From assembly GCF_032854445.1 (NCBI RefSeq), contig NC_088304.1, forward strand, positions 5,270,001-5,334,000: a stretch of DNA of 64,000 nt, in the 5' to 3' direction. The notes beneath the pieces are model-generated. The model worked only from the letters and a program-made list of their open reading frames with translations, was not told where the DNA came from and made no database searches. Shown piece by piece: positions 12,001-22,020 of the stretch. The position numbers and the translations under genes were made by a program. Positions within the stretch are counted from its first letter, which is position 1, and every line of letters starts with the position of its first letter. This DNA comes from Liolophura sinensis. Lineage: Eukaryota > Mollusca > Polyplacophora > Chitonida > Chitonidae.

Positions 12001-12829
12001 ACAACAGTGGCCAGCATTATGAAGGGAGGAGACCGAGCAGAGCCCGGGGGAAACCCACGACCATCCACATCAGTATAAATTTGTCATGTAGAAAAAAAAA
12101 CTCTCACCAAGCATCACATAACTCGATCTTGATTTGTATCACACTATACTTTAAAACATACAGTTTCAATTAAAACTGTTAGAGGTAAAGAAAAAATAAG
12201 TTTGGAAAAGAAAAGATTATTTGTTGTAGGGGCAAAGTCAGATCCCATTTTCCTACCCAGGCTTTCAGAAAAGCAATATCTTCATTACTTTTTGAGGTAT
12301 CAATGCTTTCTTTTCAGAAAAATCCAGTGGATCATTATGATTGCTGGCTGAGGTGACATGGAATGACCATAAACATCAACCATAAACAAGCTATCTTGTC
12401 AGCTCCACTTAGGAATAATTTCAATGTGCAATTCAAAGAGAAACATAAAGGTAGAAACTTACTTAAGGAGCCGTTATGGATAGTTGAACCTTGGTCTGTG
12501 TATGACTCTGACTCTTTCTCTTTCTCAGTAATATCATCATCCCTTAGAGTCTCAAAGTTTACAGCATGCATGAACATATGACTGGGTAGATTTGCCCCAA
12601 GCAGTGGATTACCGTTCACAACAGAGTATGCAGAACTGTCTCCAGGCTCAGGATTAACAGGATAATTTCTCCTTGCCATCTTTGAATGGCCTCCCTTTGG
12701 TGACTGATACTGGATTTCCACATCCTCTGGGTAAGTGTTGCTCTGTGGCTGACAACTGTTCACCATATTAAGGAGAACGCCTGATCGGGAACTCCACTCT
12801 GAGTTCTTCGGCATAAATCTGTTCTCCAT
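1..12829 (-). CDS. CENPJ: CENPJ/CPAP (Sas-4) centriole protein, 3' part outside window
   Basis: Coding exons in transcript order: 12829-12463, 11786-11571, 11115-10958, 10440-9901, 8034-7980, 6450-6395, 6119-5844, 4302-3985, 3299-3171, 2668-2589 and 316-1. They give 837 codons with matching phases. The ATG at 12829 follows an in-frame TAA. Family marks, recalled from human CENPJ: a Gln/Leu-rich helix at residues ~124-180 like the vertebrate N-terminal coiled segment; KKTFEELLEEQ at ~447, matching the tubulin-binding PN2-3 region; RPFLRRGQGLERF at ~478-490, matching the PFLKRGEGLARF motif; ASFSSNSS at ~681, matching the segment before the coiled coil; then an acidic Ser/Asp-rich exon. CPAP binds tubulin and controls centriole length and microtubule growth at the centrosome. 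The long coiled coil and C-terminal G-box (TCP10) domain should lie beyond base 1. Introns are loaded with minisatellites and SINEs. Identity is firm; short undetected exons remain possible. Confidence 0.93.
893..1738. repeat. Minisatellite, ~47-bp unit, about 18 copies
   Basis: Tandem units read roughly CATCTCAACAGGTGTGCATT followed by CACACCTTCCCCACCGGG. The array lies in the last CENPJ intron visible here (317-2588). Open frames cross it on both strands because the unit happens to lack stops; these are not genes. Copies differ by small substitutions and by a few short units. Confidence 0.93.
1739..2545. repeat. Degenerate tandem array built on TGAGTCATCTCAGTA
   Basis: It directly follows the preceding minisatellite within the same CENPJ intron. 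Units of about 25-50 bp carry TGAGTCATCTCAGTACCACC and a CATTAACCCTTTT spacer. I count about a dozen intact TGAGTCA words. TGAGTCA equals the AP-1 consensus, although chance capture by a repeat is the simpler explanation. Confidence 0.85.
2741..2990. repeat. 50-bp tandem repeat, five copies
   Basis: The word TCTCAAGCATAAATACTTCT or a close variant recurs at 2741, 2791, 2841, 2891 and 2941, an exact 50-bp period. It lies in the CENPJ intron between exons 3299-3171 and 2668-2589, shortly upstream of the acceptor at 2669 in transcript terms. Confidence 0.93.
3770..3950 (+). mobile_element. SINE fragment (family A), 5' truncated
   Basis: It contains the family A middle and tail: GGGAAGGTCTGTCAGCAACA, then GTGGGTTTCCCCTGGGCTCT and a CGCCATATGTGAAATG stretch. 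No tRNA-like head remains. It sits in the CENPJ intron 3300-3984. Confidence 0.7.
4850..4965 (-). mobile_element. SINE fragment (family A), reverse orientation
   Basis: An A/T-rich TTATTTATTTATTTAA run starts the copy, followed by the reverse complement of the family A tail (AAGAATATTTCACTTATACG, then GGCCGGCAATATAGTGGGAG). The copy passes directly into a 61-bp tandem array that begins inside the SINE sequence. Confidence 0.85.
4940..5640. repeat. 61-62-bp minisatellite seeded from a SINE fragment
   Basis: Each unit reads approximately GGTTGTCAGTTTTATGAGTA, then CAGAAAACCAGAGTGCCCGG and GGGAAACCCACGACCATC. The word GTACAGAAAACC recurs about every 61 bp from 4983 to ~5620, giving about 11-12 copies. 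The GGGGGAAACCCACGACCATC part is the reverse complement of the SINE family A body, so the array expanded across the inner edge of the SINE at 4850. It is intronic in CENPJ. Confidence 0.93.
6520..6705 (-). mobile_element. SINE fragment (family A), reverse orientation
   Basis: It starts with TTTATTTATTTATTTGATTG, then AAGAATATTTCACTTATACG, CAGCGGCCAGCATTATGGTG and CAGACCTTCCCACGTACGGC, the reverse complement of the family A tail and body. It is in CENPJ intron 6451-7979. Confidence 0.88.
7085..7705. repeat. ~97-bp minisatellite, about six copies
   Basis: Units contain GGGATACTTGGCAAAGGGCA, GAGGTTACCACTTGGTACTA and CATGTGAACTACATGTACCT. GGGATACTT-type words recur near 7169, 7266, 7362 and onwards. 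It is intronic in CENPJ. The open frames across it (7167-7741) are repeat artefacts. Confidence 0.92.
8098..8262 (-). mobile_element. Diverged SINE fragment (family A), reverse orientation
   Basis: TTTATTTATTTACTTGAATG, then GTTTTACG and a degenerate version of the family A tail and body, ending near CAGGTTGCTGGTACACCTTC. It lies in CENPJ intron 8035-9900, just outside the large inverted repeat. Confidence 0.65.
8380..9602. repeat. Large inverted repeat, ~550-bp arms, ~130-bp spacer
   Basis: The left arm (about 8380-8933) and right arm (about 9062-9602) are reverse complements with moderate divergence. Matching landmarks: TTAAAGTCTATTCT at 8381 against AGAATAGACTTTAA at 9588; GTAAAATATCAAAAATGTAA at 8677 against its complement near 9280; GTTGTTTGAAAGGTCAT at 8870 against ATGACCTTTCAAACAAC at 9106. 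The spacer is ~8934-9061. The whole structure sits in CENPJ intron 8035-9900 and would fold as a long RNA hairpin in the pre-mRNA. It is probably an old fold-back transposon; no transposase frame is seen. Confidence 0.88.
11945..12075 (-). mobile_element. SINE fragment (family A), reverse orientation
   Basis: GGTGTTTTACATCGTAGTCA, AATATTTCACTTATACAACA, GGCCAGCATTATGAAGGGAG and CCGGGGGAAACCCACGACCA match the reverse complement of family A. It is in the first CENPJ coding intron (11787-12462). A shorter related scrap (GTTTAATGCCATGCTCGAGA) lies near 11143-11175. Confidence 0.82.
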
Positions 12830-13079
12830 AATGACCCATTAATCAAAGTACAGTGCCATTTGGGAAATTTTTAGGGTCAGGCAAGTAAGTAACTGTAAGT
12901 GAACATCCCAAAACATTGAGCCTGAAATAACAATAACATCAATACAACAGCGTCAAAAATGAATTTCATCATGAAGCAAGGACAGTTACTCTTTTCACTG
13001 CTGTTTTCAGACAAATAATTGACTTCCTCGGGATAAGAATGAATTTTGTGACAACAGAGCACTAAGGGATTAACACGGA

Positions 13080-13200
13080 GTTTATTTATTTATTATTAGA
13101 TGTGTTTTACTCAGTATTTGGCTGGACTTGTGCTCACCCCTGCGTCACTGCACCACACTGACACACTAACCACTTCGGCCAGAGAGCTAGGCCCCCGTAA
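13080..13200 (-). mobile_element. Short tRNA-derived SINE, reverse orientation
   Basis: Read on the minus strand it starts GGGGGCCTAGCTCTCTGGCC, continues GAAGTGGTTAGTGTG (box A-like), has GAGCACAAGTCC (box B-like) and ends in an AATAAATAAATAAA tail. It shares the tail style of family A but has a different, Ser/Leu-tRNA-like head. Confidence 0.65.
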
Positions 13201-14361
13201 CATAGAATCTGAATGTTGATTAGTAATAAGCAACTGGCAATTTGTTTAGTCAGTTTATGAGAAATGCTGTAGAAATCTTTTGAAAACCCTCAGGAGAGAG
13301 GGAGAGAAAAAACACAGACTACGAATGTTAGCACCCACACATGCTGTTTTTTCTCGGCCATTATAATTTACACATAGACTACTTCCAAATATGGAGAACT
13401 TTTTTGGTCATTAAGTCAAGCAAATGACTTGAGGTTTATTGCTTTATTTTCCACACTGGTTTTGTCCAGTTCGATGAACTAAGTTTTTCTTGCAATCACT
13501 GAATCTGTCACGCTTAGCGCCATAACGTTGTGTCGTTGTTGTTGTTCAACGCGGGGAAAACAAGTTCCCACACGACGTTACGAAAAAAGGTAACAGCCAA
13601 AGCGAATGCTGTGGCACGGTTATAATTTCACGAGGCCAAAAATCTTACAGCTTACTGATATCTGATTCATCGTTTACACATGAAATCACCTCTTATCTTT
13701 CAACTCCTATCCGGTTAAACATTTTAACTCATGTCAGAAATTCCAATTTCCGCCATTTTGACGCACTTATTGACCTTTCTCGTTGCTACCGAAGCCATGA
13801 GAAAATTTATTTAATTTAACTTTTATTAAAAATAACATATTTTTAACATCCATTTCACGTTTGCAAGAAAACAGCAATACTATTTATTTTTATTTTTAAG
13901 ACAGAAATTCCGACATTTACCCATAGTGCGTTAGTAACTTGACAGTACTAGCAGACGGAATTTTGAGTCCGGATAGAACGTCTTCGGATCGAATTTCGGT
14001 CAGTATTTTTTGTTAAGATATTTCCACTCATCTTTGGCGTGTTCATCTCTAGTTGTCACACCTTTTAATTTTTGTTCGTATAGACTGAGGATGCTCAAAA
14101 TCGTGTGCAAGTTCTGCACGAATTTCTGACGTTACTCCGAGGCTCGGGTATGGTGAGAGACCCATGTGACTAAAATTTGATCTACGTTGAGAAATACCGC
14201 AATCTTCGTCACTTCAAAGCATGGTGCCAAGTCAGTCTATCTTGACGGACTCAGTGTGCTAAAATTGTGACAGTAATCGTAACGTAGCCCTAGGTAGCTA
14301 TTTCTACTCCTCTCTTTGTACGTAGCCAAAGGGGCAATCAGCGGTAAAGCGTACGCCAGTT

Positions 14362-14731
14362 AACGCCATGTCCGATAAGCTGTTTCTACCCAGTGACTAC
14401 GGTCCAAAAGTGGTGTCAACTTTGGCTTTTACCGTTATTCCACTTGGTACGGACACACTAGACCCATGTTCACCCCATTGCTAAAGCCGCAGCAGTTTTG
14501 CCTTCACCACAGTTATGGGTCTTGAAAAAGTTATTATTCCTGAAAAGACAAGCCTAGTGGCTCCCTTGTTAAGAAATGGTTTGCCTTGTCATGAATATGG
14601 GGGCTGATGTACTATATACCGAATGGAATATACCTGGGATGTTGTGCAGGCAAGCTGAAAGGTAAGAGCCAAAGTTGACACCAGTTTAGGACTGCAGCCA
14701 TTGTTTAGAAAGGATTTACTGGACATGGCGT
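14362..14731. mobile_element. Fold-back MITE-like element, ~70-bp inverted ends
   Basis: The left arm (14362-14434) contains CGCCATGTCC and GGTGTCAACTTTGGCTTTTA. The right arm (14661-14731) contains the complement GAGCCAAAGTTGACACCAG and GGACATGGCG. The ~225-bp centre has no coding capacity. It lies just upstream of the unnamed gene. No clear target-site duplication is visible. Confidence 0.72.
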
Positions 14732-14938
14732 GAATCGGTGTATCACTGATTTCCCAGTATAAAGAGAGGTTTTGAAGTCGTTTGTTTTTTGTTAATTCTA
14801 GTAATCTTTTGATGAGCTTGATACTGGTTCAAATTCAATATTTTCTTCTGTTTAGATACCTATGGGGAAGAAAACCTGTCTTCAGATTTTCTGCGGAATA
14901 ACATCTCGAGTGCTTAATTGACCTGACCAGTGATCATT

Positions 14939-17900
14939 ATGATCCGATACGTGTCCGAAGAACGTAGGGACTCCATGATAGAAGATGTGGAACGTTTCGT
15001 GTTGAAGAGAAGGCTTTCAGACGGACATCTTCTGCATGACATGGGTACTTTTCATTTAGCCCTTGTCCTCTGTGCAGACCATTGCGTGTATGATCATCAG
15101 ATTTATAGTCGGCACTTCCTGCCGTCAAAGTTTGATGACCACGATGGGTGGTTGACATTCATACCTGAACAGACTTCAGACAAATATTTACTCACATACG
15201 TTCGGGAGATTCCCAAAGACATGGGCGACATTGAAGATGAGCTTTCCTACTTAAATATGTCCTCAGATGATCTGTCAGAGAACTTGTTCACCGCTGAGGA
15301 TGACTATGGAAACTTTGTCTATGTGCTTTTGACACACGATCCAGTCCAAGGCCATATCAGGGAGGCCCATATATCAATGCACTCCTTTGAATATATACTA
15401 CTCAGACCAACGTTAAAAGCTGAGATTCAGCTTGATGCTCATTTGGCATCATGTGTATTTCATGAAATGAGCTGCTCGAGAGAGTTCAGGAGGCGATTTC
15501 TACATTTTATTAGGAATCTAAGGTGTTTCAAAAGGTGCTCTGATGACGTGCCCCACAGTGAACAGAACCCTGAGATCAGTGCTAACCTAGATATCCCATG
15601 CCTGGTAGAGATACATTTGATCTGGCCAAAACAGAAGCTAGATTATGCTTGGTAAGAAAAGAGTATCCCAAAGTATTAGACTTTTATGACACATACTATA
15701 CATCTGAAAAGTTCCGAGTGAATTAAAGGCGAAGAAAACACTAAAATGAAGTATGTATCAAATGAAAGACCATTAAAAACTGTTCAGGAAAATAGCTGGA
15801 TTTATTTTTTTTACAATTTGTTTAACCTAGTAAAATGCATTAGAATATTTTATTCTATGGTGGCCTTTTCTGACCACAACGCTAGCAGCTACGTCACATA
15901 AGGTTTTTGACACTTAACACACTTTAGACTGCTACATTTCATCATTTAAAGTGCATATACATATGGATCTATGCATGCATTTACTGACTTGACCTTGAAA
16001 CAAATTATTTCAAGCAAAAAGTATAAATGTAACATAATTGATACCTTCTGGGTCACAACAGACTACCGTAGAATCTATCCTTTAACACAAGTTAGAAAAA
16101 TTTGTAAAAAAATAAATCTCATAAAACCATTAAATCAGTTTTTAATGGCCTTTCATCTGATGTATACTTCATTCAAGAGTCTTTGCCTTTGCATTTAAGA
16201 ATACGTGTGTACATTTGTGTCATTGTGGGGGTGTAGGAAGCAAATGAACACTGGGGTGGGAGTTATCCCAAAGGGTGAGGCGAGGACCAAGGGGACTTGG
16301 TGGCCCCAGAAGCTGTGGGTTCCTACATAGCTGTGCAAGAGCTTGTTTTAAAAGAAAAAAAAATATCCATCCTTAAGGTTGTGATTAAGTATACTGCACG
16401 TTTTGGCCCAAATTTAGTTATCGGATAGATTTTACATGTATACCTGTACTTACTTTCCATCTAAATGCATGCTTCATGTAAGTGAGTTGTAAAATATTTA
16501 CTCAGATAGTGCATGCGGATAAACTAAACAATTTTAATTACACAACTACCAGGGCAATCAAGCCCATAGGCATCGGGGTGGAGAGGTGGTGCATGAGGTT
16601 GTACAAAGGTAAGGGAATGACTGTCCCAGACGATTATGTGCAAGGGTCCAGGGGTCTGGGCGGGTGGAAGCACAGCAATTCCAGATGTCTGGAGAAAGGT
16701 TCTAAACGCCTTTTCAATGTATCAAAGTAAATACAAGCAGGTAAATGCGAAGCGTTTAACTTGAAAAATATTGAAAATTTGTGTAGAGCTCCTCTGAACA
16801 GGGAGCTGGGGGCTTCAGCATGATCGCAGAAGGGAATTTCTTTCAAGCAGTATGATAAACAGCGAAAAGTGAGAACAAATCTACATACACATGTTAAGTT
16901 ATTTATTTTAATTTTCATTCGAAATTTTGACATCCTGTCAAAAACATCCAGTCTTTGTATATAACAAATAAAAAAGTCTTTTTCCAGCACCCACACAAAA
17001 TCCCTACCTCTTTTTTCCGATGTTTGTATGGCACACTGGGCGCATGATTATCTGGTGACAGGAACAAGTAAGTGTTGGAAACACCCAAGCCTGCAAATCT
17101 TCATCCCGGGCTACATGTTGTCAGTGATGGCACAAAGCAATTGAGCTCGTAAAGAGTCCGTAGCTGAATGGTGTTAACATCCTCCGTATGCGTAGGTAGT
17201 TTACTGAGTGCATTCACTGCTGGAGCTTCGTGTGTATAGCGCTTGTCACCTTGTTAGCTAAATATCTCGTTCATGATTGTCGTCAGTTGATCTCTTCTTA
17301 GTTTTATTTCCACATCTCAACACCCCCGACTGAAATATGTTTGAAATATGGTCAAAAATTAATTTTAGGGTCTTAAATGTACAAAATTTCAACAGGCTTT
17401 AAATCCAAAACTATGAGAGCTAAATACGTGTAACTTCTACCAAATTTTAGCCAATGCAGTGTGCACTTTCATTGGGATCTGAACATGTTTGAGCTACAAA
17501 TAATAGTTTTCTCACAAAAAGTGTTTAAATGACACTGGTTCTTAGATATAAAAATTTAAGCCTATTCATTTAACCTGGGCTTGGCTGAGGGTAACTCAGC
17601 AATTATATTATCTTGATCTTTCTAGTTAAAAACTGTCCATGATTACAATACACTTATGAAGGGGATGGTGTACTGGTATCTTAATAGCCCAGCATTGAAT
17701 GACGTCACAAACCGTTCTGTATTGAATCAGAAGCTGAAAACCATTCATGTAGACTGCTGGAAATCCGTGAAACTGCATGCAGTTCTTGTTGTTAATATAC
17801 GTACATGTAGTGTGTTTTGTGTCTTTTTTTTTTTTTTTTAAAGGGAGTATCGGATACAGGGACAAGTGGTGAAAAGGACCCAGTTGGAGGAGAACATGGC

Positions 17901-20900
17901 CTGGCTCAGCACCTTGGGGGGAGGATATGCTTCCCTGGGGGACTATTTTAGACATCATGTAGGTTGATAGTACTTTGGTTGTTCTTGCCAGTGTATCATG
18001 TACTATTCTGTGTTATAACGTGAAGAGCACGGGTTGCCTAATGCCTTGTCCACAGGTAATATGTAGTCAGTGAGCATCGTTGCCTTGTTGGGAATGCTAG
18101 AGTGTGGCTTACGTGGTACTGCATGTACAAGCTCCAGTGCAGATGGCTAGTCCCTTTGAAATTAAAAAGTGATCCCATCATGCTGCTGTTGACTGTGAAG
18201 GGTGCTCCAAGCTCACTTTAATGCCAGGACCAGTTTTAATATGCCCATAAACCAGGTTTACCCAGTAGCAACACACTTTGTTCTATATGGGTATGTTTAG
18301 AATATAAAGTAATTCTTGTGTAGCTTCTGTTTTTTGTTCAGTATACATGTAAAAGGGCCACAGCCATTTTGTTCTGATGTGCTTGGTAACTTAGTTAATC
18401 ATTTTCAAGTAAGGAGAGGTATTGTGAGAGGGGGGGGGGGGGGCAGATGCTGTTGTGGCAGTATCCAGCTTCGTAAATGTTTTTGGCTAATGATAGGACT
18501 GCAGTGGCCAACCATAGTACGCAGATAGCCTATCGGCGGTAGCGATTTGCAGATCAAAGACCAAGGGAGTGTTTACCTCATAGCTCAACATTTCCACAGC
18601 CATTCATAGGGTTGCTACCCATGCTACCCATAGTACATAAATTCCCAAATGCAGTTTGCGAATTGCATATCAAAGACCTCTGCAGTAAATTAGTGCATGA
18701 CCTCCCCTCAATGTCTTTTCACCACTGTGATGATTTATACCTCCATAACATAGGAAGTCACTGCTGTGCAGTCCTCACGCATACGATAAACTGTCATAGT
18801 TGTGACAGTATGATGCTTTTGGCCTTTCCTGTTGATTTAATCGCAAGATCTCAGTGTCACCTAATTAGAGAATAATACACTGTTTGTGTGGATGACAGTA
18901 ACAATCATTAGAACCAATACTTTATTTTGGTTAAGAGATTAGTGTTTTGAATGTAGGATATGACTTGAAATTATACAGTTATGCCTAACAGATACGTGTA
19001 CTTAGCATCTAGCGTACATGTGTGTTTTTTGTGACTGACAGCTATGTGTGTATACTTTGCATCTGAAGTAAATGTGGTGTACTTTGTGCCTGACAGCTAT
19101 GTGTGTATACTATGCATCTAAGGTAAATGTGTGTTCTGTGTGCCTGACAGGTATGTGTGTATACTTTGCATCTAAAGTAAATGTGGTGTACTTTGTGCCT
19201 GACAGGTATGTGTGTATACTTTGCATCTAAAGTAAATGTGTGTACTTTGTGACTGACAGCTATGGGTGTATACTTTGCATCTAAAGTAAATGTGTGTACT
19301 TTGTGCCTGACAGGTATGTGTGTATACTATGCATCTAAGGTAAATGTGTGTACTTTGTGCCTGACAGATTTGTGTGAATACTTCGCATATAACATATATA
19401 TGCGTATACTTTGTATCTAACATAAATGTATGTACTTTGTACCTGACAGACGTGTGTATACTTTGCGTCTGAGGTAAATGTGTGTTCGTTGTGCTTGACA
19501 GGCGTGTGTATACTTTGCATCTAAGGTAAATGTATGTACTTTGTGCCTGACAGAGATGTGTGAATGCTTTGCATCTAAGGTAAATGTGTGTACTGTGTGC
19601 CTGACAGACATGTGTGAATACTTTGCATCTAACACAAGTGTATTTTGTGGAAATTCAGCCATATTCCTGTTGTAACTTTCAGCTTTGAAATGGTGAGAGT
19701 AGATGTGGCTGTTTTAGATGGAAAAGTCTTTCTGTCTTGTGCTGTATATCCACTTTTTCTTGAGGACTGAATTGTCTGGAAACTTGAAAAAACTAACTCC
19801 AGGGTTCCTTGCCCACCTGTTTTTACAAAAGCAACTGAAGAACAACACGGGAAAAATTGATTTATTTGTTGTCACTCTTGTAACTTTTTTAACACTTTAC
19901 TAAATGGCGGATCTCTGACAGCTCATACAGTTTGGACTTGTATGATGTAACTTGGCAGACACTACTGAGTGTTGACAGAAAAAATGCGCAAAACCAGTAA
20001 ATGTGTGTACTTTGTGTCTGACAGACACGTGTGAATACTTTCCTCCTAACATATATATTTGTATACTTTGTATCTGACATGAATGTGTGTCCTTTGCGCC
20101 TGACAGATATGTGTGTATACTTTGCATCTAACACAAGTGTATTTTGTGTCTTGGGCAGGCTGTGAAGGCTGGCCAGATCTCTCTTCATCAACTGGCTATA
20201 TCATTAGAATTAGGTGACCCAGTATCAGCTGCAAAGTGCCGGCTTTTCTTTGCTCAAAGTCTTCTTCAATGCGGGTACCTAAAGTCTTGTAAAAAGATTA
20301 TCAGGTGAGGATATGGGTCTTGATGTTTGTATAAATTAAGAAGTATGACTGAGAGTATTATTGACGGTGTGAAATTCACACAGGTGTATCATGTCTGCAA
20401 TTCCAGATTTTTATTTTGAATTTTTATACACTTGTATTCTCCGTGATGAAACATGATCCAAAAACTATTCTTTTTTCCTTCATGCAGATATATTTAATTT
20501 TCTTCTTTGTTTAAGTTAAGAAGTTTTTACCATTATATGGATAATTTTTGTTTCTTATAAAAAGGGTTGCAGAAAGTTATATTTTGTAATCCTCATACAT
20601 GTACATGCAACTCCAGCAGAAATGGGTTGTTTCCCGATTTCACAGCTTTCAAAAAGTTTGATTGAAAAAATGGGACTAAGATTACAGCTTCGGTGTAATC
20701 ATACACAAAGAGATGCATGTTAAGCTTTGTTTGTATGTTAAGCTTTGTTTGTGTGTGTGCTTGTGTTTTCAGAGAGCAGTATAAATTTGCCAGAAAGGAA
20801 TTAGTGAGAGATGAGAGACTGGAAGCTATGTGTATTGCACTTTGGAACCGTTTAAAATTCATCCACTCCTTAAAAAAGAACAACAGACTGCCTCCCAAGC

Positions 20901-20944
20901 AGCATGTCTCAGCATTTCTTCCCCTGATATCGAAGAACTCCTGA
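14939..20944 (+). CDS. Conserved-looking 381-residue protein, function unknown
   Basis: Four coding exons, 14939-15651, 17844-17958, 20159-20304 and 20773-20944 (stop TGA), join in phase into 381 residues. The ATG at 14939 has an in-frame TGA at 14924 and a 3' splice site ending at 14855, so the 5' UTR is spliced. Exon 1 codes for an acidic N-terminal two thirds with HLALVLCADHCVYDH and DGWLTFIPE segments. Residues ~238-381 are helical: a TQLEENMAWLSTLGGGYASL segment, a GDPVSAAKCRLFFAQSLLQC segment and a basic EQYKFARKELVRDERLEAMC segment, which together look TPR-like. I see no signal peptide, membrane segment or catalytic motif. The helical part seems familiar from uncharacterised metazoan proteins, but I could not name it and assign no function. 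It is head-to-head with CENPJ. Intron 2 carries a minisatellite that reaches exon 3. Confidence 0.87.
15723..16198. mobile_element. Fold-back MITE-like element in intron 1 of the unnamed gene
   Basis: ATGAAGTATGTATCAAATGA and CCATTAAAAACTG at 15745-15784 are matched in reverse by CAGTTTTTAATGG and TCATCTGATGTATACTTCAT at 16137-16174. Both arms continue inward through a GATTTATTTTTTT-type stretch. TTAA-containing ends flank the pair. There is no coding capacity. Confidence 0.68.
16200..17843. other. Rest of intron 1 of the unnamed gene
   Basis: This is intron between the donor at 15652 and the acceptor at 17843. It includes a G/T-rich stretch near 16220-16330, short open frames on both strands with no protein-like signature, and a pure T run before the acceptor. 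I see no gene or recognisable repeat in it. Confidence 0.6.
18985..20158. repeat. ~55-bp minisatellite running into a splice acceptor
   Basis: Two blocks, about 18985-19645 and 19995-20158, are built from units like GTACTTTGTGCCTGACAGGT followed by ATGTGTGTATACTTTGCATC and a TAAAGTAAATGTGT spacer. The CTGACAG word recurs more than ten times. The last unit (ATTTTGTGTCTTGGGCAG) ends exactly at the 3' splice site used by exon 3 (20159). Several units carry CAGGTATGTG, itself a good 5' splice-site match. An unrelated dispersed repeat (19650-19985) interrupts the array. Confidence 0.9.
19650..19985 (+). repeat. Dispersed repeat, copy 1 (also at 53310-53590)
   Basis: Shared landmarks with the second copy are GTGGAAATTCA, CTTTCAGCT, TCTTGTGCTGTA, TGTCTGGAAACTTGAA, AACTAACTCCAGGGT and GAAAAAATGC. 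It is roughly 300 bp, non-coding, with no clear ends. Here it interrupts the minisatellite of the unnamed gene's intron 2. Confidence 0.7.
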
Positions 20945-22020
20945 TGTTATAGTGGAAGAACAATAATCTGAAGTTCTGTAAGGCTAAACTTTTCTGTTTG
21001 GAGGATCTACACAGTGGATAGAGGTTGTTATTTGTCTTCCATGGTAATTTGAGACTCATTTAAAACATTTCAGTTTTTTTTTTTAACATGTATGGTTTGC
21101 TGAACTGTTGTTAGGAAAATGTGTTGTTTTTTTTTTTAAGGTAACATTTTTAATGTTTCTATCTCAACATGAGATCTCATAGGTGATATTACCACCTGTG
21201 CCATAGGTGAACATTGTTAATGTCATTGCATTTACATGTACTATAAATGTATCAGTTTAATTGTACGATTTGTTAAGCAACTTCAGGGAGACTTGGCTGG
21301 CCTGTTCTCGAATATGCCGTCTTTACTCTAAAAATTTGCCAAAAAAGTGCATTTGAACAGGCATGTAAAGGTCATAAAATACAACTGTTGGTGCTGAACA
21401 TTCATTGTAGTATATCATCCTGCCCACCAAACAAATCTCAAAATATCTTGCTAAGGTCACCAGAACTCTCAGAATCATGCAAAAGGAGTAACGTAGTCTT
21501 TGACATATTTTAGGTAAAATAAAACACATGTCAGCATCAATATCTTGTTTCCCTGAGGTAATTTTATCACTTAACGTGTTATTTTTCTAGAGATATTGCA
21601 GAAGCTCATTCTGTCAACAGCATAACATTCGCAAAGAAAAAAGATGTCCTACTTGTTTGATATGGCACATATAGGACAATGGTATGTTAATAGTGACGTA
21701 TAAAGTAACGTTCGGCAAATGTGCGATAAATAAATGTACTCCGCTTTGTGAAAGTGGCCCCTCCAAACAGGAGGAGAGTTTCTAAACGTTCAGTTATACA
21801 TGTATATGCATGTTGCCGATGTTTGTGTACTTCATAAGATTGCTTTAATACTGACATGTGACCTTTTTTTGTAGCAGGTAAATGCTGTGGAAAGTACAGA
21901 TATTTTTGTACAAATTGTGTAAATTTACCATGATAACTTATGTTCACCTGGTAGTCAGTGGTTACGATACAGAAGATGCTCCAGGTCTGTTACTAATACT
22001 GCTGAATCTTTGTCTACTCA
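20945..22020. other. Downstream region and likely 3' UTR of the unnamed gene
   Basis: AT-rich sequence after the stop codon. A candidate polyadenylation signal AATAAA lies at 21518-21523 and others near 21730, but none can be chosen from sequence alone. A segment around 21885-21945 (AGTACAGATATTTTTGTACA and ATTTACCATGATAA) recurs near 24265-24307 as a diverged copy. No gene is visible. Confidence 0.45.

Larger units (their letters stand above)
12830..14855. promoter_or_regulatory. Divergent interval between CENPJ and the unnamed gene
   Basis: The start codons of CENPJ (12829, minus) and the next gene (14939, plus) face away from each other across 2.1 kb. The interval holds a short SINE (13080-13200), an AT-rich stretch, a CpG-containing stretch about 13500-13600, and a fold-back element at 14362-14731. 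A 3' splice site (TTTTCTTCTGTTTAG, ending 14855) just before the plus-strand start codon shows that this gene has an upstream non-coding exon somewhere here. Transcription start sites were not located. Confidence 0.5.

Noticed and set aside
14930-14938. Start of the unnamed gene at GTG 14930
   Set aside because: Nuclear animal genes start at ATG. The first in-frame ATG is 14939, after an in-frame TGA at 14924.
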